From NCBI GenBank assembly GCA_947476195.1, contig CANJPT010000036.1:1-36970 (forward strand): a stretch of 36,970 nucleotides of DNA, in the 5' to 3' direction. The notes below the pieces were generated by a model. The model saw nothing but the letters and a program-made list of their open reading frames with translations, was not told where the DNA came from and did not search any database. Positions 9,141 to 16,346 of this stretch are shown here, piece after piece. Numbering within the stretch: the stretch's first letter is position 1; each line of letters begins with the position of its first letter. The position numbers and the translations under genes are program-made. This DNA is from Lewinellaceae bacterium. Its GTDB lineage: Bacteria; Bacteroidota; Bacteroidia; Chitinophagales; Saprospiraceae.

Positions 9141-9786
9141 ACCCAAAGTTAAAATTTGCTGTATTAGCAGCCGCGAGGAAGCCCGAATGGCCATAGAGTT
9201 TGGTGCATCTGCCATTGGCCTTGTAGGTCATATGCCTAGTGGTCCAGGCATTATTTCAGACGAATTAATCACTGAAATTTCCTGCAATACTCCGACGCAT
9301 ATTGCCACATTTCTGCTCACCAGTGAGACGGATGCAGAAGCGATCATTGCCCATCAAAGAAAAGTGTTGACCAATACCATACAGATTGTAGATTCCTTAA
9401 GATCTGGTACTTATAAAGAAATTAGACAGGCCTTACCGGGAATAAAATTAGTGCAGGTTATTCATGTGAGGGACGATCAAAGTTTGGATGATGCTCTGGA
9501 AGTTGCTCCATTGGTTGACTATATTCTGTTGGACAGCGGCAATCCAAACCTTGCAGTGAAAGAACTCGGAGGCACCGGACGAACGCATAACTGGGCTACC
9601 AGCCGCCGCATTGTTGAATCTGTTGGAAAACCTGTATTTCTGGCTGGAGGTCTTCGCCCCGATAATGTAAGAGCAGCCGTTGAAGCCGTGGAGCCTTATG
9701 GAATCGACCTTTGTAGTGGTGTCCGTACCAATGGCAAGTTGGACCCTTTCAAGCTGGAGAAGTTTTTTGAAGCTGTTTTCGCCTAA
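9097..9786 (+). CDS. Phosphoribosylanthranilate isomerase-like (TrpF family) protein
   Basis: A 229-aa (beta/alpha)8 protein of the TrpF family. Seen: [26 protein letters not shown] at the N-terminus, where Cys21 aligns with the TrpF catalytic cysteine; ILLDSGN with Asp146 at the position of the catalytic aspartate; a phosphate-binding GGTG; and [11 protein letters not shown] with [15 protein letters not shown] at the C-terminus. Differences from canonical TrpF: KICGI becomes KICCI, and GGTGxxFDW becomes GGTGRTHNW. The first strand needs the ATG at 9097, because no ATG, GTG or TTG occurs in frame between it and VKIC; this puts the start inside guaA. No other trp genes are nearby, so it may be a stand-alone isomerase or a paralogue with another substrate. 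Confidence 0.8.
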   Translation: MIFLPSHQQPSSGNEPKVKICCISSREEARMAIEFGASAIGLVGHMPSGPGIISDELITEISCNTPTHIATFLLTSETDAEAIIAHQRKVLTNTIQIVDSLRSGTYKEIRQALPGIKLVQVIHVRDDQSLDDALEVAPLVDYILLDSGNPNLAVKELGGTGRTHNWATSRRIVESVGKPVFLAGGLRPDNVRAAVEAVEPYGIDLCSGVRTNGKLDPFKLEKFFEAVFA

Positions 9787-9843
9787 AAAAGTGCTTGAGG
9801 AACGGCTGAATAAATTTCATTTTCTCTGTAAGGAGTTCTGGGG

Positions 9844-9851
9844 TACATTTG
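9844..9851 (+). promoter_or_regulatory. -7 promoter element of the lptE-secG unit
   Basis: TACATTTG fits TAnnTTTG and lies 54 bp before the lptE start codon chosen here (9906). The -33 region (about 9820-9824, TTTTC) is a poor match. Confidence 0.55.
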
Positions 9852-9905
9852 CACTTCAGGCATCAATTCAATGATACAAACCGTTTCTCCTGGAAAATAT
9901 CGAAA

Positions 9906-10418
9906 ATGAGATTGCACGTTTTGCATTTTGCCTTTTGCTGTTTAGTGTTGTTTTTGACGGGATGCTGCTACTCGTTCAAAGGCATTTCGATTGACCCGGA
10001 TGTTAAAACGTTCTTTGTCCAAAATATTGAAACCGAAGCGGCCAATGCGCCCCCCACTTTAGGCTTGAATTTGGCCGAAAAACTAAAGGATAAAATACGG
10101 CTTGAGAGTCGTCTAAGTCTAAAAAATACAGATTCGGATATCGAATTTACGGGAAAAGTTGTGGATTACCGCGTGGTACCTGTTGCTCCAAAACCAGGTG
10201 AAGTCGTAGAGCTCAACCGTTTGGAAGTAGGGGTAAGCATTCTTTTCATCAATAATAAAAACGATAAAAAAAGTTGGCCGACGCCCCGTTCATTCAGACA
10301 TTTTGCAGAGTTCAACAATACCGTCGATCTGCTAAGCGTACAAGACCAACTTTTACGGGATGAGATTTTCCCTCAAATTCTGGAAGATATTTTCAATGCC
10401 GCATTCAATGATTGGTAA
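9906..10418 (+). CDS. lptE: LptE-like LPS-assembly lipoprotein
   Basis: A 170-aa lipoprotein. The ATG at 9906 is chosen because it gives a signal peptide ending in the lipobox LTGC (Cys20). The mature part begins CYSFKGISIDPDVKTFFVQNI, the pattern of Bacteroidota LptE proteins, and has the following helix-strand region (TLGLNLAEKLKDKI, SDIEFTGKVVDYRVVP). LptE plugs the LptD barrel that places LPS in the outer membrane. Its position before a TPR-tail protein and secG matches the common Bacteroidota gene order. The 9849 start, 19 codons further up, would lie on the -7 promoter element. Sequence similarity within the family is low, so the call leans on lipobox, start motif and synteny. Confidence 0.83.
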   Translation: MRLHVLHFAFCCLVLFLTGCCYSFKGISIDPDVKTFFVQNIETEAANAPPTLGLNLAEKLKDKIRLESRLSLKNTDSDIEFTGKVVDYRVVPVAPKPGEVVELNRLEVGVSILFINNKNDKKSWPTPRSFRHFAEFNNTVDLLSVQDQLLRDEIFPQILEDIFNAAFNDW

Positions 10419-10442
10419 ATAGTGGTGGTATTGCTGATTATT

Positions 10443-10464
10443 GGGGGGGGGGATCTTTTTTTTT
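10443..10464. repeat. G10 and T9 homopolymer pair
   Basis: Ten G (10443-10452) followed by ATC and nine T (10456-10464), located between the lptE stop and the ATG chosen for the next gene. Long mixed homopolymers are hot spots for slipped-strand changes and also for sequencing error. If translation of the downstream gene started at the GTG at 10422, both tracts would be coding and slippage would switch the frame. Confidence 0.75.
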
Positions 10465-10511
10465 CTGCCTTGCACTTATACGATCCCCAAGTGAACACGA
10501 ATACCTGGCTT

Positions 10512-11357
10512 ATGCTACAAATCCCCCAAAAACCAAATCATCCAATCAACAAAAATTTGACTCAGGAACGCTTTTCTCAAATTATAGACGATCCGGACCT
10601 ACTCCGGCGCATTACCTACGAGGAATTAAAAACCCTTACGCTGGCGTATCCCTATGCGCATAATTTGCGCTGCCTGCTCGCACTCAAAGCCCAGCAAATT
10701 GATCACACCGAGGCTTCACAAAACCTTGCTACTGCAGCTACATACAGCTTAGATCGAACGAGACTTTTCATGCTGACCGCCCCGCAGGTCATTGCACCGC
10801 AGCAGTTATTGGCACCGGAGGAGGTGCTGGAACTAAAACCGATCAAGACCTTAAAACGTGAACTGGAAGCGCTGTCTCCTGTGGCCCGGGAGGAGAAAAC
10901 CTTTGAGTCTGCTAAGGCAATGGAAAGTATCCCGCCAACAGAACCCACTTCAGTCCCCGTGTATGAAGCACGATTTGAAATAGTACAACCTCCTGCGGAA
11001 CCGCTGGAAGTGGTATCCGCGCACCCGGCTCCAGTCATTCGCCAAGAATTTTCCGATTGGATAAGTAATTTTCATCCACCCATTTTGGAACCATCTATAC
11101 GCCCGGCTCCACCAGCAGGTCCAGTTCCAATACAACAGCAAAAAGACGAAGAATCAACCAAATCCAACGGTTTTGCACAAAAATTGGCCGAGCGCAGTGT
11201 GGCAGAAAACCAAGATGTAATCTCTGAAACCCTTGCGAAACTCTACGCGAAACAAGGCTACCGCGACAAATCTGCCCAGATGTATGCCCGCCTTGCCTTG
11301 TTGTTTCCAGAAAAAAGTGCGTACTTTGCCGCCGAAATTGACAAACTTAAAAAATAG
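10512..11357 (+). CDS. Conserved protein between lptE and secG (TPR-like C-terminus)
   Basis: A 281-aa cytoplasmic protein when started at ATG 10512. A GTG at 10422 is also in frame but would translate a G10/T9 homopolymer stretch. The N-terminal 90 residues are helical (LTQERFSQIIDDPDLLRRIT, YEELKTLTLAYPYAHNLRCLLALKA). The middle is a Pro/Glu-rich linker. The C-terminus (ISETLAKLYAKQGYRDKSAQMYARLALLFPEKSAYFAAEIDKLKK) looks like a single TPR hairpin. This architecture and position are shared with uncharacterised Bacteroidota proteins next to secG. Function is unknown; a scaffold role in envelope biogenesis is only a guess from context. Its stop lies 6 bp before the secG start. Confidence 0.8.
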   Translation: MLQIPQKPNHPINKNLTQERFSQIIDDPDLLRRITYEELKTLTLAYPYAHNLRCLLALKAQQIDHTEASQNLATAATYSLDRTRLFMLTAPQVIAPQQLLAPEEVLELKPIKTLKRELEALSPVAREEKTFESAKAMESIPPTEPTSVPVYEARFEIVQPPAEPLEVVSAHPAPVIRQEFSDWISNFHPPILEPSIRPAPPAGPVPIQQQKDEESTKSNGFAQKLAERSVAENQDVISETLAKLYAKQGYRDKSAQMYARLALLFPEKSAYFAAEIDKLKK

Positions 11358-11363
11358 GCTTTC

Positions 11364-11654
11364 ATGTTATCCATTATTACAATTTTCATTGCTTTGGTGA
11401 GCGTATTGCTGATTGCGGCAATTTTGATTCAAAACCCAAAAGGCGGCGGCATTGACGCAAACCTTGGTGGTGGCCAGGCACAACAACTTTTCGGCGCAGC
11501 TCGCTCCTCCGATTTTGTAGAAAAAGCCACTTGGGTGCTTGCGGGTGCACTCATCATACTTTGCGTGATTGCCGTACTCACCGTCGGCACAGGCGTTAGT
11601 TCAGAGACTACTCCAGAGAGTATTCCATTGAAATCTGCACCAGTAGGAGGGTAA
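11364..11654 (+). CDS. secG: Preprotein translocase subunit SecG
   Basis: A 96-aa inner-membrane protein with two hydrophobic helices (about residues 1-22 and 55-77). The loop between them holds the family signature IQNPKGGGIDANLGGGQAQQLFGAARSSDF. SecG assists SecYE/SecA in protein export. The short Ser/Thr/Pro tail after the second helix is usual in Bacteroidota. It is the last gene of the lptE unit, spaced 6 bp from the preceding stop, and is followed by a strong intrinsic terminator. Confidence 0.95.
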   Translation: MLSIITIFIALVSVLLIAAILIQNPKGGGIDANLGGGQAQQLFGAARSSDFVEKATWVLAGALIILCVIAVLTVGTGVSSETTPESIPLKSAPVGG

Positions 11655-11684
11655 TACCCCACCTTTTCTTTTTTTAAAATTTGC

Positions 11685-11744
11685 GGCTGTCTCCTTGGGA
11701 TTAAGGTTCATCATGACCATCCAAGGAGACAGCCTCTTTTTTTT
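11685..11744 (+). terminator. Intrinsic terminator after secG
   Basis: Perfect 14-bp inverted repeat GGCTGTCTCCTTGG (11685-11698) and CCAAGGAGACAGCC (11721-11734) followed by TC and an eight-T tract. The loop is 22 nt and contains its own small inverted repeat. It closes the lptE-secG unit. Confidence 0.88.
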
Positions 11745-11785
11745 AAGGTTAATTGGCTTATTTAGCAGGCTACCAGACTTATTTC

Positions 11786-11793
11786 TACTTTTG
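11786..11793 (+). promoter_or_regulatory. -7 promoter element of the secreted esterase gene
   Basis: TACTTTTG matches TAnnTTTG and lies 37 bp before the ATG at 11831. No good -33 box is visible at 17-21 bp. Confidence 0.5.
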
Positions 11794-11830
11794 GCAAATT
11801 TTTGGTCTCATTCATTTACCAACTGCTGTT

Positions 11831-14800
11831 ATGAAAAGTCTGATTACACTCCTTTTAACCATTTTATCCCCTTGCGCCGTTTTCGCGCAAATAATCTTCC
11901 AGCAATTTCCAACACCGCTCCAACTCTACCCACGCGATCTAAGTACCAATACTGCTAAAGTACATATCAGCGGTACGGCTGCCGCAAGTGCAGATAGCCT
12001 GATTTTTACCCTGGAAAAAAGTGATGGAACCTTGGAAAGCCAGGCACTTTCCCTGAACGACCTGACTAACAATCAATTTGATGTAAGTTTTGATATTCTA
12101 CCCGGATTGTGGAGTTATCACATCAAAGCTGAAAGGCAAGTATCCAACAATCTCATATTATTGAAAGAAGCCGAAAATGTCGTAGCAGGCGATGTTTTTG
12201 TAGTAGAAGGCCAATCGAATGCCCAGGCAGTTGCCTATAACGGCGATGCCAACATTTGGCAAAATAATTTTGTACGCTGTTTCGGCACCTCTAACCCCGA
12301 TTTGTTCGCCGATGGAAATTGGTATATCGCTGAAGGAAATGGCTATTTCTCTCCCGGTGCTGTGGGCCAATGGGCTTTACGCTTGGGGAGTTTGCTACAA
12401 GAAAAATTGAAGATCCCTGTCGCCATCATCAACGGTGCAGACCCTGGAAAGCCCATCGAATTTTTTCAAAGAAATGATGCACAGCATACTGACCCAAGTA
12501 CGAATTATGGTCGTTTATTGCAACGATTGATCAACGCTGGACTCTCCGATCACATCAGAGCAATGATGTATTACCAAGGAGAATCAGATGGAAACAGAGC
12601 AGATATTCACAAAACTCTTTTTGAAGCCTTACACGCAGATTGGGAAGAAGACTTTTCAACGATTGAAGCCTATTATGTGGTGCAGGTCAGGGAAGGCTGC
12701 GGCGCACCTTCCTTGCAACTGAGGGAATATCAGCGGGCATTTGAAGATTACCTACCCAACACAAAGGCTGTTACCGCCAATGGCATCAATGGACACGATG
12801 GCTGCCACTACAATTTGCAAGGCTACAAGACCCTGGGCGAAAAGATTTACAAACAAGTCTCGGCTGACCTGTACAATATGCCCTCAGGGGAGCAAACCAA
12901 TATCCGGGCTATAAGCGCTCGTTTTACAAACGATTTTAATACCCAGATTACGCTGCTTACTGATGCTACATCAGCACTAACCGTACAAGCAGGAAGTGCA
13001 TTGGATTTTAAAATAAATGGTGCTTCAGCTTCTATAACAGGGATACAGGCCGATGGGAACAAATTGATCCTGGATCTGGATCAATCTATCAATTTTGCCA
13101 ATTCTGGCTTGTCTTACGGCGGTCATTCCGGTAGCGATGCCTGGGTAATCAATGGCGATGGCTACGGTATGTTTACGTTTTACAACTTAGGGATCGACAA
13201 CTATCATATCGTGCCCAACTTCGACATTCCAGGCATCATGTCAGGGTCCGGAAACTGTTTATCGCTGGATGGAACCGACGACTTCGTTATGGTTGGTTCT
13301 GTATTGAATAGCTCCTACACCAAAGAAGCCTGGATCAATTGGCAAGGGGGCCTCAACATCATTTCCGGGGCAGCCAATACTGCCTTTTGGACCCCTAATG
13401 GCGTATTGGCTGCCGGACACAATGGCGCATGGTTTCAGGTAACTGACAATGTAGCCCTTACCCCTAATCAATGGACCCACGTCGCTGTTAGTTATGATGC
13501 CACTTCAGGAGCAATGAGCCTCTATAAAAATGGAAAACTGGTCAGCCAGGCTCAAAATATCCCGCCACACAATGACCCCGTGGTGTATGTGGGTGCATAC
13601 GCGGGCTGCTGTACTTTTCAGGGCAATATTGATGAGGCACGCATTTGGGATACGGTACGTACTTTGGAAGAGATCAGAGCCAATATGTGTCAAAAACTGA
13701 AAGGTACTGAAGCCAATTTATCTGCCTATTTCCGTTTTGACGAAACAGCCGGAGGCGTAGCGCCAAATGAAACAACAGGACCGGATGGACAACTTACAAA
13801 TTTTCAAGGCCTGGGCTTAAATGAGGCCTGGCAGCGCTCGGGGGCACCCATCGGCACAAAAAGCACTTATAGTTATAACGACGTTGAGCAACTCAACATA
13901 GGGATCTCTGCCGGCGACAGCCTGGTTTTGTCCACGCCACATGTACCTGATTTTGTCCACCTGTATTTTGTGGAAGAGGTGCCAAATGTGCTGGAACCTG
14001 CGGGTGACTATGTTTTAGTGGATAATTCACGCTATTTCGGACTGTTTTATGCCAATCAAAGCATGCCAAATTACAATTTGAAATATTTCTACGCGGATAA
14101 TCCCTTTGCCAATGTCCAGGAGCAAAATCTGGGTTTGTTAAAGCGCAAAAACAATGCGCAATCAATTTGGAATGAAGTGCCCCAATTTCAGGTCGATCAA
14201 AATGAGCATTCAATCACTGGAACTGGAACCATTTATCAGGAGTTCATTTTGGCGATCCGAGATTCTATGCTTTTGAATCCTTTGTCGGCACAATTGACGG
14301 TAGCACAAACACTGCTTTGTAGCAGTTTAAACGACGGGGCAATCAATGTGACCGCACAGGGCGGCCAAATACCGTATACCTACCGTTTAAATGGTGGTAT
14401 GCCTCAAAGCAGCGGGCTTTTTACAGGCCTGTCCGCTGGAAGTTATCAGGTGTTGGTCACAGATCAGCTCGGCATCAGCATCATGACCAATATGATCTCG
14501 TTGCAAAGCCCGGATCCTTTGATCGTTGCAACCGAAGTGAATGAAAATAATGCTGTCGTGACGGTCGTGGGAGGCACTACTCCGTATGCAATCAGCAGCA
14601 ATGCGCTTGATTTTGATTTTCAAAATCTGCCAAATGGCACCTATTATTTGAGGGTTGTAGATGCAAACGGGTGCGAATCCAATACCAATTTTACCATTGA
14701 TTATCAACCGTTAACGGCTACTACAACCTTATTGGATCTCAATAATTGCGATGGCCTGACCGATCTGGTCGTAATCGCACAAGGTGGAGAATCGCCCTAT

Positions 14801-15415
14801 CAATACAGTTTGAACAACGGTACTTTTCAAGCAGGCAACACTTTTACAGATCTGTCTTCCGGAATATATGCCGTGAAAGCCATTGACATGTCCGGCAAAA
14901 TACTGGACGTACCACCTGTACAAATCAATATTGCCAGTGTACTCCTTGCAACCGTAAATATTTTGGGTGAAAGTATTTCAGTCATTCCATCTGGCGGGAC
15001 TTTACCCTATCAATACAGCCTGAATGGAGCAGCAACCCAATTCGATAGCATATTCACCAACCTTGCTCCTGGAGAATACGGCATTCTAATCAGTGACGCT
15101 GCAGGTTGTACCACCACCGCGACAGGAACTATACTCGCCAGTGGGACCCTTTCCCTGGATAGCCACCATAGATTTATCGTAAGTCCTAACCCAAGTACCG
15201 GCCTATTTGAATTACAGGGACAAATGATAGATCCCAAAGTACATTTTTCAGTCTTGGATGTAACCGGACGTATCCTTCAATCTTTTGATATTCAAGCTTT
15301 TGATAGCAGAAATACTACAAAAATTGATTTGTCAGCAAAACCTAATGGAATCTACCTCCTCCAAATAACAGATGGAACGTTGTCCAGGAACTTTAGGCTC
15401 GCAAAAATTAAATGA
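11831..15415 (+). CDS. Secreted sialate O-acetylesterase-like protein with LamG, SprB repeats and T9SS tail
   Basis: A 1,194-aa T9SS cargo. ATG 11831 gives a clean signal peptide (MKSLITLLLTILSPCAVFAQ). The SGNH/SASA-type esterase domain spans about residues 100-350: VEGQSNAQA with nucleophile Ser129, YQGESDG at 248-254, and Asp323/His326 in GHDGCHYNLQGY. A LamG/concanavalin-like domain follows at about 475-636 (LSLDGTDDFVMVG, WTHVAVSYDATSG, FQGNIDEARIWD). Four SprB-type repeats lie at about 818-1105, each with a 'GG..PY.Y.LN' strand and a 'L..G.Y...V.D..G' strand. The C-terminal type A sorting domain starts at FIVSPNPSTGLFEL (about 1115). It probably removes acetyl groups from a glycan at the cell surface or outside; the substrate is not known. 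Confidence 0.88.
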   Translation: MKSLITLLLTILSPCAVFAQIIFQQFPTPLQLYPRDLSTNTAKVHISGTAAASADSLIFTLEKSDGTLESQALSLNDLTNNQFDVSFDILPGLWSYHIKAERQVSNNLILLKEAENVVAGDVFVVEGQSNAQAVAYNGDANIWQNNFVRCFGTSNPDLFADGNWYIAEGNGYFSPGAVGQWALRLGSLLQEKLKIPVAIINGADPGKPIEFFQRNDAQHTDPSTNYGRLLQRLINAGLSDHIRAMMYYQGESDGNRADIHKTLFEALHADWEEDFSTIEAYYVVQVREGCGAPSLQLREYQRAFEDYLPNTKAVTANGINGHDGCHYNLQGYKTLGEKIYKQVSADLYNMPSGEQTNIRAISARFTNDFNTQITLLTDATSALTVQAGSALDFKINGASASITGIQADGNKLILDLDQSINFANSGLSYGGHSGSDAWVINGDGYGMFTFYNLGIDNYHIVPNFDIPGIMSGSGNCLSLDGTDDFVMVGSVLNSSYTKEAWINWQGGLNIISGAANTAFWTPNGVLAAGHNGAWFQVTDNVALTPNQWTHVAVSYDATSGAMSLYKNGKLVSQAQNIPPHNDPVVYVGAYAGCCTFQGNIDEARIWDTVRTLEEIRANMCQKLKGTEANLSAYFRFDETAGGVAPNETTGPDGQLTNFQGLGLNEAWQRSGAPIGTKSTYSYNDVEQLNIGISAGDSLVLSTPHVPDFVHLYFVEEVPNVLEPAGDYVLVDNSRYFGLFYANQSMPNYNLKYFYADNPFANVQEQNLGLLKRKNNAQSIWNEVPQFQVDQNEHSITGTGTIYQEFILAIRDSMLLNPLSAQLTVAQTLLCSSLNDGAINVTAQGGQIPYTYRLNGGMPQSSGLFTGLSAGSYQVLVTDQLGISIMTNMISLQSPDPLIVATEVNENNAVVTVVGGTTPYAISSNALDFDFQNLPNGTYYLRVVDANGCESNTNFTIDYQPLTATTTLLDLNNCDGLTDLVVIAQGGESPYQYSLNNGTFQAGNTFTDLSSGIYAVKAIDMSGKILDVPPVQINIASVLLATVNILGESISVIPSGGTLPYQYSLNGAATQFDSIFTNLAPGEYGILISDAAGCTTTATGTILASGTLSLDSHHRFIVSPNPSTGLFELQGQMIDPKVHFSVLDVTGRILQSFDIQAFDSRNTTKIDLSAKPNGIYLLQITDGTLSRNFRLAKIK

Positions 15416-15450
15416 TCCTAAACAGGAGTCATCCCAAATTTTCTGAGTCC

Positions 15451-15469
15451 TTGACCTCATAGAGGTCAA
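15451..15469. terminator. Short perfect hairpin between convergent genes
   Basis: TTGACCTC (15451-15458), loop ATA, GAGGTCAA (15462-15469) between the ends of the esterase gene (15415) and the DksA-like gene (15490). There is no T tract on either side, so it is either a weak or factor-dependent bidirectional terminator or a protein site. Confidence 0.4.
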
Positions 15470-15489
15470 ACATTTATAGAAAATCGACC

Positions 15490-16086
15490 TTATTCGTCGT
15501 CGTCGTCATTTTTACGACGATTATATCCACTGTCCTCGATAGGGTCATTGTCAATTTCCCAATCGTCTCCATTGGATTGGGCTGGACGTTTGCCATTTGT
15601 GAGCCTTACTTTGTCGCCAATAGGCTTCCCTGAGGATCGTTCATCTGAATCCATTTCAAAAATATCGTCAATGCCGCTGCTGCTTCCGCTAATATTGGGG
15701 CGGGCAGTAGAATTAGACTGCGCTTTGCCGTCCATACTTTTTGTAGCGTGTGGCACCAGTCGAAGGCGTTCTTTGCTGATCAGCTCGCCGGTTACGATGC
15801 AAATGCCGTAGGTTTTGTTGTGGATACGAAGCAAGGCATTTTTCAAATCCTGCACAAAACGTTGCTGACGTCGTAGCATCTGCTGAAGCATTTCCAGGTT
15901 AGTGTGGGCTGTACTGTCGTCGTACCAATCACCGCCTTGCTGATTGAAACCATTCTCATTAAGGTCAGCAATCTGCTTTTCTGTGGTACTTAGTTCATCC
16001 TGCGCTTGAAGAAGTCTAGCATCAACAATGACTTTAAATGCTTGTAAATCCTCGTCGCTATAGCGCACTTTTAGGTCGTTAGACAT
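15490..16086 (-). CDS. DksA/TraR-family regulator with long acidic tail
   Basis: A 198-aa protein. Residues about 1-115 form the coiled coil and globular part of the DksA/TraR family: YSDEDLQAFKVIVDARLLQAQDEL, then LRRQQRFVQDLKNALLRIHNKTYGIC and VTGELISKERLRLVPHATKS. The classical four-cysteine zinc finger is reduced: only the Cys of YGIC remains, with VTG where a second cysteine would be, as in other Bacteroidota homologues. Family members bind the RNA polymerase secondary channel and can act with ppGpp. The last about 80 residues are low-complexity, Ser/Asn/Asp-rich and end in KNDDDDE. The gene has its own well-formed promoter (16142-16170, minus strand). Confidence 0.85.
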   Translation of the reverse strand: MSNDLKVRYSDEDLQAFKVIVDARLLQAQDELSTTEKQIADLNENGFNQQGGDWYDDSTAHTNLEMLQQMLRRQQRFVQDLKNALLRIHNKTYGICIVTGELISKERLRLVPHATKSMDGKAQSNSTARPNISGSSSGIDDIFEMDSDERSSGKPIGDKVRLTNGKRPAQSNGDDWEIDNDPIEDSGYNRRKNDDDDE

Positions 16087-16141
16087 GGTGAGGGTGAATT
16101 TTGATACGTAAGGAAGAATAGACAGAGTTAGTTTAGGTGGG

Positions 16142-16170
16142 CAAAACTACCCCAATTTAGAATGTTCAAA
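16142..16170 (-). promoter_or_regulatory. Promoter of the DksA/TraR-like gene
   Basis: On the minus strand TTTG (complement of 16167-16170) is followed after 17 bp by TAGTTTTG (complement of 16142-16149). Both boxes and the spacing fit the Bacteroidota consensus TTTG-N17-21-TAnnTTTG. The start codon is 55 bp downstream. Confidence 0.68.
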
Positions 16171-16244
16171 AGGGTAAAAAGAAAAATTACTTTAAATAGA
16201 TCACAGAGACCATCCCAACTTCTTCAGGTTGGCTTTACTTTTCT

Positions 16245-16252
16245 TACTTTTG
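16245..16252 (+). promoter_or_regulatory. -7 promoter element of the fused E1 gene
   Basis: TACTTTTG matches TAnnTTTG, 94 bp before the ATG at 16347. The -33 box is not convincing (TTG at 16229-16231 is too close). Confidence 0.48.
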
Positions 16253-16346
16253 CACCCCGTTTTTACACTTTATGTCACCGAACCAAGCCAGCCAGCCTGT
16301 AGGCTGAAAATTCCAAATTATCCATACACCAGCAAAAACGACTGCT

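Noticed and set aside
14660-14680. tRNA T-loop-like string (GGTGCGAATCC)
   Set aside because: It lies in a coding region and no acceptor stem or anticodon arm can be drawn around it.
11831-15415. Earlier start of the secreted esterase at 11753
   Set aside because: It would place the -7 promoter box inside the coding region and bury the signal peptide 26 residues in.
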